Shown here: one piece after another, positions 14,147-18,741 of the stretch
Layout: each line of letters starts with the position of its first letter
Position numbering within the stretch: position 1 is the stretch's first letter
Assembly: GCA_910587135.1 (NCBI GenBank)
Contig: CAJULF010000010.1
Span: 52,413 to 71,153 of the forward strand
Length of the DNA stretch: 18,741 nucleotides
DNA from: an uncultured Oscillospiraceae bacterium
GTDB lineage: Bacteria; Bacillota; Clostridia; Oscillospirales; Ruminococcaceae
Direction of reading: 5' to 3'
Notes under the pieces: model-generated
Seen by the model: only the letters and a program-made list of their open reading frames with translations
Database searches by the model: none
Told to the model about the DNA's origin: nothing
Made by a program: the position numbers and the translations under genes

Positions 14147-15103
14147 TCAGCCGTCTATCGATAAGTCGGCGGGCAATACCTCTGCCGCCTCGACACCGGA
14201 GGAAACCACGTTGAATTCCGACCGTGTATCGGCTTTGGGAGAAGGTACATCGTCATTTTCCGCTTTGATATCGTAAGCTGTTATGGTATCGGGTTTTACC
14301 GAGGGAGCTTCGGTATTCCTGTCGGTTACGGCGGCGGAAGCTGCGGAGCTTAAAACGGCTTCGGCGCTGTTGTTTGTTTCATCGGATTGCGGCGGGACGG
14401 GTTTGTTCTCGCCGGGGTGTTCCGCGGACGCGGCGGACGGCGTGTCCGCCCTGCTTTCCCGCGCCGCCGCGGTATGTGATACGGATTTTACATCAGGTAT
14501 AGAACCGAGGATATCAGACAGCTTTTCCGCCAGCATTTCCATTTCGGTTTTGGGAGGAGGCGGAGGAGGCGCGGGAGCGGATTGAACAGGCGCGGCGCTC
14601 TGCCGCGCGGCGTCCGCGGAATCGTAAGGGGTAAGGGGGGTATAATCGGCGCGGGTTATTCTTGCGGGCGAGAAATCCAGAAGGTACTGTCTGCACCATG
14701 CCGCAAAAAATCCCCCGAGCGCTACGGCTGCCGACAGCAGCATAAGCGCTCCGCATACCATGAACGCGGAAGAGCCGATAAGACCTCCCACAATAAAGCA
14801 GATGACCGCATAGGCAAGGTCGAGGATATAGAGAATGGTTTTCTCAACCGTGCCGCCGCCCAATGATATAAACGCCACAACGCAGACCGCTATCGAGCCT
14901 GCGATGATCGCGTATGCTCCCGCCGCCCCCATCAGCAGCGCCGCGGCAATGCAGCACACCGCCAGCGCGCACTGAATATAAAAACACGCACGAATGACGC
15001 GCCGCAGCTTTGCCGTTTTTTGGCGGCGGGCTTCGACGAAGTCCTCTATTATATTACCGTGAGTATAAAAATGTATAATGCGCTTTTTTATATTCTCTAC
15101 CAT
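14147..15103 (-). CDS. Four-helix membrane protein with long Pro/Ala/Ser-rich tail, unknown
   Basis: I do not recognise this 318-residue protein. A basic amphipathic N-terminus (residues 1-37) precedes four hydrophobic helices at about 39-62, 64-83, 90-109 and 112-136, with short loops. The C-terminal half, from about residue 150, is probably disordered: it has PAPPPPPPK (177-185), a short helix TEMEMLAEKLSDILGSI (186-202), then Ala/Ser/Pro/Glu-rich sequence to the end. Both termini are probably cytoplasmic. I start at the ATG at 15103, with AAAGGTG 6 nt upstream, rather than the in-frame TTG at 15121, which would place that site inside the gene. It lies 64 nt after nadE and 16 nt before the Pcp-like gene. 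High-Ala composition creates long false frames on the other strand. Confidence 0.75.
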   Translation of the reverse strand: MVENIKKRIIHFYTHGNIIEDFVEARRQKTAKLRRVIRACFYIQCALAVCCIAAALLMGAAGAYAIIAGSIAVCVVAFISLGGGTVEKTILYILDLAYAVICFIVGGLIGSSAFMVCGALMLLSAAVALGGFFAAWCRQYLLDFSPARITRADYTPLTPYDSADAARQSAAPVQSAPAPPPPPPKTEMEMLAEKLSDILGSIPDVKSVSHTAAARESRADTPSAASAEHPGENKPVPPQSDETNNSAEAVLSSAASAAVTDRNTEAPSVKPDTITAYDIKAENDDVPSPKADTRSEFNVVSSGVEAAEVLPADLSIDG

Positions 15104-15167
15104 TCGGTTCACCTTTAACAAGCAAGAGAGCTGACTGAAGTCGGCTTTATATCTTATTTCTTCCCTT

Positions 15168-17096
15168 TTATTTACTATCGCCTATCTCCGAAAGCCATTC
15201 ACGCGACTCGGCATCGCTCGGCATCCGCCAGTCGCCGCGCGGGGAAAGCGTGACTGAACCTACCTTTACTCCGTCGGGCAGGCAGCTGCGTTTGAACTGC
15301 TGCGAGAAAAAGCGGCGGTAGAATATCTTAAGCCATTTCAGGATCGTTTCGCGATCGTATGCCGCGGGTGATTGTCCGGAGAATGCATACTCCGCAAGGC
15401 GAAGCACCTTACGCGGCGGGAAGCCTCGGCGTATGCCGTTATACAAAAAGAAATCATGCAGCTCGTAGGGTCCTACCAGATCCTCAGTTATCTGTGATAT
15501 TTCCCCGTTTTCGTCCGCGGGAAGAAGCTCGGGGCTGACGGGGGTGTTGAAGATCGAGATTAGCACGCCGCGCAGCAGATGATCTTTTGAAGTTATGGCA
15601 TAATAATACACGATATGCCGCACAAGCGTTTTGGGAACGGAGGAATTTACACCGTACATACTCATATGATCTCCGTTATAGGTTGCCCAGCCCAGCGCAA
15701 GCTCGGACAGATCGCCCGTGCCTACCACCAGCCCGCCTTCGGCGTTGGCTATATCCATAAGCACCTTGGTGCGCTCACGCGCCTGTGAGTTTTCATACAC
15801 CACGTCATGGACGCTCTCATCGTGACATATATCGGCAAAATGCTGTCTTACGGACGCGGATATGTCTATGACCCGCAGGGAAGTTCCAAGAAGCTCGCAG
15901 AGGCGCTCGGCATTGCTTCGGGTGTGCGCTGTCGTGCCGAAGCAGGGCATTGTCACGGTGACTATATCGCTCATGGGACGGTTCAGCAGCTTCATCGTTT
16001 CAATGCACACAAGCAGTGCGAGGGTAGAATCAAGTCCCCCTGAAATACCCACGACAAGCGTTTTACAGCCTGTGTGCTCCACTCGCTTTGCCAGACCGTG
16101 CGCCTGCATGGACAGTATACGATGGCAGCGCTTATGCTTCTCCGCGTCGGTATCCGGCACAAACGGCGCAGAGTCTACAAAGCGTGTGAGCGCGGTTTCG
16201 GAAAGCTCCAGCTCAAACGGTATCCTTATGGCTTCCCGAAGCGGCTCGTCGGCAAAAGAGGTGTTCTTGCGGCGTTCAAAAGCAAGAAGTTTAACGTCCG
16301 TTTCGGTTATGGTCAGCTCGTTTCTGAACAGCTTGCTTTCGGCAAGTATCACGCCGTTTTCCGCGATTATGTTATGCCCGCCGAATACCAGATCCTGCGT
16401 ACTTTCACCGTCGCCCGCGCCTGCGTAGACATAGGAGCACAGCAGACGTGCGGACTGTCCCGACACAAGCGAACGGCGGTAGCTGTCCTTGCCGATGGTT
16501 TCGTTGCTTGCGGAGAGGTTGCCTATGACTGTCGCTCCGCTCAGCGCAAGCGCGGTGGAAGGCGGATTCGCCGCCCACAGGTCCTCGCATATCTCAACGG
16601 CGAACGTCAGTTCGGGAAGCCCGGTGCAGTCAAACAGCAGATTCAGACCGAAGGGCACGCTTTTCCCGAAAAGCTCTGTTTCGCACCGCCAATCGGGCGC
16701 AGGCACGAAATGTCTCATTTCATAAAATTCGTTATAATTCGGGAGGTATTTCTTCGGAACTACTCCAAGCACCGCTCCGCCCTTTATCACTACCGCACAA
16801 TTGTAGAGCTTTCCGCGAACGGTCAGCGGGCAGCCTACCGCCGTCAGCATATCCAAACCGGCGGAAAACTCCACGATCCCCCTCAGCGCTTCCAGAGCGT
16901 TTTCCAGAAGCGCGCTCTGAAAGAACAGATCCTGGCAGCTGTAGCCGGTTACGCACAGCTCCGGCAGGACCAATATCTTCGCGCCGCGCTCCGCAGCCTG
17001 CTCCATTACGCCGATCACCGCATTTTTATTATACCCGCAATCGGCTATCTTTATTTTCGGCGTCCCCGCAGCTATTTTTACAAATCCGTCAAACAT
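15168..17096 (-). CDS. nadE: Glutamine-dependent NAD+ synthetase
   Basis: A 642-residue cytoplasmic enzyme for the last step of NAD synthesis: deamido-NAD is adenylated and amidated using ammonia released from glutamine. Residues 1-270 are the nitrilase-type glutaminase domain with triad Glu46 (VLPELCVTGY), Lys115 (VPKKYLPNYNEF) and Cys170 (FAVEICEDLW). The spacings 69 and 55 are as in the large bacterial enzymes. The synthetase domain has the PP-loop VVGISGGLDSTLAL (348-361), TMPCFGTT (382-389) and VVGTGDLSELALGWATYNGD (457-476). I chose the ATG at 17094-17096 with AAAAAGGAG 9 nt upstream over an in-frame TTG at 17141. A promoter lies at 17164-17192. It leads a minus-strand run that may extend to polA and rimI. 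Confidence 0.97.
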   Translation of the reverse strand: MFDGFVKIAAGTPKIKIADCGYNKNAVIGVMEQAAERGAKILVLPELCVTGYSCQDLFFQSALLENALEALRGIVEFSAGLDMLTAVGCPLTVRGKLYNCAVVIKGGAVLGVVPKKYLPNYNEFYEMRHFVPAPDWRCETELFGKSVPFGLNLLFDCTGLPELTFAVEICEDLWAANPPSTALALSGATVIGNLSASNETIGKDSYRRSLVSGQSARLLCSYVYAGAGDGESTQDLVFGGHNIIAENGVILAESKLFRNELTITETDVKLLAFERRKNTSFADEPLREAIRIPFELELSETALTRFVDSAPFVPDTDAEKHKRCHRILSMQAHGLAKRVEHTGCKTLVVGISGGLDSTLALLVCIETMKLLNRPMSDIVTVTMPCFGTTAHTRSNAERLCELLGTSLRVIDISASVRQHFADICHDESVHDVVYENSQARERTKVLMDIANAEGGLVVGTGDLSELALGWATYNGDHMSMYGVNSSVPKTLVRHIVYYYAITSKDHLLRGVLISIFNTPVSPELLPADENGEISQITEDLVGPYELHDFFLYNGIRRGFPPRKVLRLAEYAFSGQSPAAYDRETILKWLKIFYRRFFSQQFKRSCLPDGVKVGSVTLSPRGDWRMPSDAESREWLSEIGDSK

Positions 17097-17163
17097 ACAA
17101 TGATGCTCCTTTTTCAAAGGTAAATGATTACGCAGCCTCAATTATTCTACATACTTATTTTTT

Positions 17164-17192
17164 ATTATATACTATTTTGACGGAAAATTCAA
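17164..17192 (-). promoter_or_regulatory. Sigma-A promoter for nadE
   Basis: On the minus strand TTGAAT (17187-17192), a 17-nt spacer, then an exact TATAAT (17164-17169). The start would be near 17157, giving a leader of about 60 nt. It diverges from the tRNA-Ser promoter about 80 bp away. Confidence 0.8.
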
Positions 17193-17271
17193 GTCCTGTA
17201 TAGGTTTTTTTGGAAATATTTTTCTTATGCGCTTTTTATGTCGGCTTCGCAAATTTTTCGCCTTAACCCCC

Positions 17272-17300
17272 TTGACAAATTCGCTCAAAAAATGTATAAT
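17272..17300 (+). promoter_or_regulatory. Perfect consensus promoter for tRNA-Ser
   Basis: Exact TTGACA (17272-17277), a 17-nt spacer and exact TATAAT (17295-17300). The start would be near 17307, some 16 nt before the mature tRNA. Confidence 0.92.
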
Positions 17301-17322
17301 ATTATTGTTGTCAATTTTATTT

Positions 17323-17413
17323 GCAGACGTATCGAAGTGGTCATAACGAGAACGACTCGAAATCGTTTGTACTGTGAAAAGTACCGTGGGTTCGAATCCC
17401 ACCGTCTGCGCCA
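17323..17413 (+). tRNA. tRNA-Ser (anticodon CGA)
   Basis: The acceptor stem GCAGACG (17323-17329) pairs with CGTCTGC (17403-17409), followed by G and an encoded CCA. The anticodon stem AACGA/TCGTT encloses loop CTCGAAA with anticodon CGA at 17358-17360, reading UCG. A long variable arm with a GTACT/AGTAC stem marks it as class II, and the T-arm GTGGG-TTCGAAT-CCCAC is canonical. The D-loop has the GG pair. Serine is the expected identity for a class II tRNA with CGA. Confidence 0.96.
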
Positions 17414-17427
17414 AACTTAATATTACC

Positions 17428-17473
17428 GCAATCCCGTACAGTTGCCATGAACGGCTTAACGGTGCGGGATTGC
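17428..17473 (+). terminator. Hairpin after tRNA-Ser
   Basis: GCAATCCCG (17428-17436) pairs with CGGGATTGC (17465-17473). The stem can extend by about three pairs, with an inner GTT-GCC/GGC-AAC helix. No T-tract follows, like the hairpin at 9779, so it may act as a T-poor terminator or a 3' processing barrier. Confidence 0.6.
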
Positions 17474-17486
17474 TATATCTTGCGCC

Positions 17487-17569
17487 GATTAAATTTCCTG
17501 CACAAATGCTGAAAATTTAATCATTTTGAGGGCTGTTTTCACACACTATGCAACACGAAATGCAACACG
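17487..17569. repeat. Inverted repeat and short direct repeat downstream of the tRNA
   Basis: GATTAAATTT (17487-17496) and AAATTTAATC (17513-17522) are exact inverted repeats. ATGCAACACG occurs at 17548-17557 and again at 17560-17569. I see no gene here. Being just after a tRNA, this could be a trace of an integrated element, but no integrase or duplicated tRNA end is visible. Confidence 0.45.
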
Positions 17570-17599
17570 GTAAGCCGACAAAATTAAGACAACAAATTA

Positions 17600-17625
17600 A
17601 AGAGGGGCAATCACATGCCCCTCTT
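17600..17625 (-). terminator. Terminator hairpin of the small helical-protein gene
   Basis: AAGAGGGGCA (17600-17609) pairs perfectly with TGCCCCTCTT (17616-17625) around a 6-nt loop. On the minus strand TAATTTG follows, a modest U-tract. It sits 6 bp after the stop of the minus-strand gene at 17631. Confidence 0.65.
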
Positions 17626-17630
17626 AAAAA

Positions 17631-17939
17631 TTATTCGCGCAGCTTTCGCATAACGGCGTCGTATAGGCGCGGCTGTAGAATTTTAACGCTGTCCATAAGC
17701 TCGTCGAGGATAAGGAGCAGATCGGCCCAGTCCTTTCCGGCTATCAGGCGCATGAATTCACTGTCGGAGACAGACCGAATATCCGCGTTTCTGGCATGCT
17801 TTTCGGGAGCTTCTGCCGCTGAGCCGTACAGCCTGTCATAAAGCGAATAGAACACCGCCAGTCTCTCGCAGCTCCGGTACGACGAGGGTGCGCTCTCGCA
17901 CTCTTTTATGGCGTCGAGTAATTCCCGCTCGGTAAACAT
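17631..17939 (-). CDS. Small all-helical protein, hypothetical
   Basis: A 102-residue soluble, acidic protein predicted to be mostly helical. Its N-terminus MFTERELLDAIKECESAPSS leads to YRSCERLAVFYSLYDRLYG. The C-terminus LLLILDELMDSVKILQPRLY is followed by DAVMRKLRE. I recall short Clostridia proteins of this type, with a cluster like C-E-(R/K)-L-A-x-(F/Y)-Y-x-(L/I)-Y-D-x-L-Y-G, but know no function. The start follows the upstream remnant by 12 nt; the only ribosome binding site is a weak AGGGCGAG. This suggests translational coupling to the upstream frame. It ends at a clean terminator. Confidence 0.7.
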   Translation of the reverse strand: MFTERELLDAIKECESAPSSYRSCERLAVFYSLYDRLYGSAAEAPEKHARNADIRSVSDSEFMRLIAGKDWADLLLILDELMDSVKILQPRLYDAVMRKLRE

Positions 17940-17951
17940 AGGCTCGCCCTG

Positions 17952-18251
17952 TCACTCGTTTTCCAGCTGCTCCATGCAGCGGCGGATAACGTCGCGCTGG
18001 CGCTCGTTGGAAGCATCCTCCATCAGCTCGTGAAGCTGCTCAATCATGTGCTCCTTGCCGTCGGCGCGGCTGTATCTGCCGCGATTATCGCGCCTTGCTC
18101 CCGACATTTCACCGTCGCGGCTGTAATGACCTCGAACCCAGTGCTCACCACGGTTTGCGTAGCTGTTGCCGTCACCGTAACCGCGGATATTCCGTTCGCC
18201 CGCCTGACTATAACTGTTATTTGACAGGTAGAATGCGGAAAATAAAAAAAC
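17952..18251 (-). pseudogene. Gly/Arg/Tyr-rich helical-tail protein, apparently lacking its 5' end
   Basis: Between an in-frame TAG (18252-18254) and TGA (17952-17954) one minus-strand frame of 99 codons looks like real protein. It has a repetitive Gly/Arg/Asn/Tyr/Ser-rich first part (GYGDGNSYANRGEHWVRGHY, YSRDGEMSGARRDNRGRYSR). A clean amphipathic helical tail, KEHMIEQLHELMEDASNERQ then RDVIRRCMEQLENE, follows. No ATG, GTG or TTG occurs before the ATG at 18105-18107, which would give only 51 residues and lacks a good ribosome binding site. Earlier options are only CTG (18225-18227). I infer a lost 5' end or an unusual start. The reading frame ends 12 nt before the next gene, so the two form a unit. 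Confidence 0.55.
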
Positions 18252-18290
18252 CTAAAAAAGGCTTGAAAAATGCGGAAACGCGCCGAAAGT

Positions 18291-18311
18291 GGCTCTATAG
18301 AGCCGTTTTTT
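18291..18311 (+). terminator. Small plus-strand terminator-like hairpin
   Basis: GGCTC-TATA-GAGCC (18291-18304), then G and TTTTTT. The stem is short and there is no plus-strand gene upstream in reach, so what it ends is unclear; it could catch read-through from the tRNA. Confidence 0.5.
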
Positions 18312-18343
18312 AGACTTGAAACAGTGGAATAAAATAAAATCAT

Positions 18344-18380
18344 GCCCGGAAGGTTGTCAAAAACTTTTCGGGCTTTTTTT
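18344..18380 (+). terminator. Plus-strand rho-independent terminator
   Basis: GCCCG (18344-18348) with CGGGC (18369-18373), extended by GAA/TTT pairs, then TTTTTTT. It is the second plus-strand terminator in 90 bp with no plus-strand gene before it. Confidence 0.65.
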
Positions 18381-18383
18381 GTC

Positions 18384-18411
18384 TTTTTATGCTTAATTGG
18401 CTATTTGTCAA
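18384..18411 (-). promoter_or_regulatory. Candidate minus-strand promoter
   Basis: On the minus strand TTGACA (18406-18411), a 16-nt spacer and TAAAAA (18384-18389). The -10 is poor. It could transcribe the truncated frame at 17952-18251 and the following small gene. Confidence 0.4.
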
Positions 18412-18524
18412 GAATTTTCCAAAAACCTTTTCAGAGCTTTTTAGGTGCTTTTAAATAGCTCAACCGCGCGTTTTAATGAAGTTTGAGATAAAGGAAAAAC
18501 CAAGCATAAAATTTACATAAATAT

Positions 18525-18554
18525 ATTATATTAGCAACCAACTCGACCAACCAA
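18525..18554 (-). promoter_or_regulatory. Candidate minus-strand promoter overlapping the operator region
   Basis: On the minus strand TTGGTT (18549-18554), an 18-nt spacer and exact TATAAT (18525-18530). The CAACCAAC box at 18535-18542 lies within its spacer, so it could be controlled together with the divergent promoter at 18581. Confidence 0.4.
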
Positions 18555-18583
18555 AATAGGGTTTGCAACCAACCAGTTGGTTG
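18535..18583. promoter_or_regulatory. Operator-like palindrome with repeated half-site
   Basis: CAACCAAC-CA-GTTGGTTG (18566-18583) is a perfect 8-bp inverted repeat overlapping the -35 of the plus-strand promoter. The half-site CAACCAAC also occurs at 18535-18542, 31 bp upstream, about three helical turns. This resembles operators of TetR-type repressors of efflux genes; the regulator is not in the window. Confidence 0.6.
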
Positions 18584-18609
18584 ACATGATATGAATGTCA
18601 TAAAATAAT
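18581..18609 (+). promoter_or_regulatory. Plus-strand promoter under the operator
   Basis: TTGACA (18581-18586), a 17-nt spacer, then AATAAT (18604-18609), five of six to consensus. A second inverted repeat, TGACAT/ATGTCA, spans 18582-18600 between the boxes. The start would be near 18616. Confidence 0.65.
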
Positions 18610-18615
18610 AATCAT

Positions 18616-18734
18616 TACTATTTCTTTGTGCAAAATTTTATACTATTAAAAACATAAATTGAGAGCGGCATTTTTAAGTGAATGCCGCTCCAGTCTGTAG
18701 AAAAAGTCCGGCAAAGGCTGGACTTTTTTTATTT
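18616..18734 (+). ncRNA. Candidate short transcript: two hairpins ending in a terminator
   Basis: After the promoter comes a perfect hairpin GAGCGGCATT (18663-18672) with AATGCCGCTC (18681-18690). A terminator follows, AAAAAGTCC (18701-18709) with GGACTTTTT (18720-18728) and further T's. Transcription from about 18616 would give an RNA of about 115 nt, either a small RNA or an attenuated leader for a gene to the right. No open reading frame with a ribosome binding site is evident. The A/T-flanked stem could also end a minus-strand gene arriving from the right. Confidence 0.4.
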
Positions 18735-18741
18735 AATGTGG

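Noticed and set aside
16074..17123. 349-codon plus-strand frame opposite nadE
   Set aside because: It is antisense to a clear nadE with all catalytic motifs and shows no protein-family signal.
17414..17600. Integration site of a genomic island at tRNA-Ser
   Set aside because: Short repeats are present, but there is no integrase and no duplicate of the tRNA 3' end within the window.
18044..18343. 99-codon minus-strand frame starting MILFYSTVSS
   Set aside because: It overlaps in another frame the more protein-like 17952-18251 frame; its Thr/Ala/Val-rich end is typical of a shadow frame.

Overview
The window looks like chromosome of a spore-forming, Gram-positive Clostridia bacterium, most likely a gut or rumen Oscillospiraceae/Ruminococcus-like species. 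The reasons are the sporulation genes cwlD and spoIIR, AAGGAG-type ribosome binding sites, consensus TTGACA-17-TATAAT promoters, lipoprotein signal peptides, and a secreted GH5 (mannanase/cellulase-like) lipoprotein. The genus is an inference; no rRNA is present.

Layout. 1-1732: tandem repeat, a small two-helix membrane protein with a perfect promoter, and a GH5 lipoprotein on the minus strand. 1733-2813: a gene-free kilobase with a decayed dispersed repeat and a 173-bp palindromic MITE-like element. 2814-5516: a plus-strand polar amino-acid ABC importer operon (lipoprotein, permease, ATPase) with its own promoter and terminator. 5592-6688: a wrecked Dam-type methyltransferase/restriction endonuclease pair. 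6762-8146: convergent cwlD and spoIIR. 8157-8680: three 155-bp repeat units between the spoIIR ribosome binding site and a good forespore sigma-F/G promoter match. 8802-9301: a frameshifted lipoprotein gene. 9445-10111: a 71-residue four-cysteine protein followed by two related hairpins around another repeat copy. 10210-17192: a minus-strand run nadE, four-helix membrane protein, Pcp-like protein, polA, rimI, whose two long gaps are filled by mobile or repetitive elements. 17272-17473: tRNA-Ser(CGA). 17600-18251: a small helical protein and an apparently 5'-truncated partner. 18384-18741: divergent promoter candidates around an operator-like palindrome, and a short transcript candidate ending in a terminator.

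How it fits together. The coding content is mostly housekeeping and sporulation: NAD synthesis, DNA polymerase I, ribosomal protein acetylation, cortex maturation, sigma-E activation, amino-acid uptake. I do not see a new multi-gene defence or metabolic system; the only R-M system is dead. The most unusual content is non-coding. One dispersed repeat family occurs at several places, always in the same orientation. In the better copies it folds as an outer stem with two inner hairpins, whose stem sequences differ between copies while pairing is kept. Two copies abut the ribosome binding sites of spoIIR and polA, so they would be transcribed as long structured leaders. A second family of about 175-bp palindromic elements has two members here.
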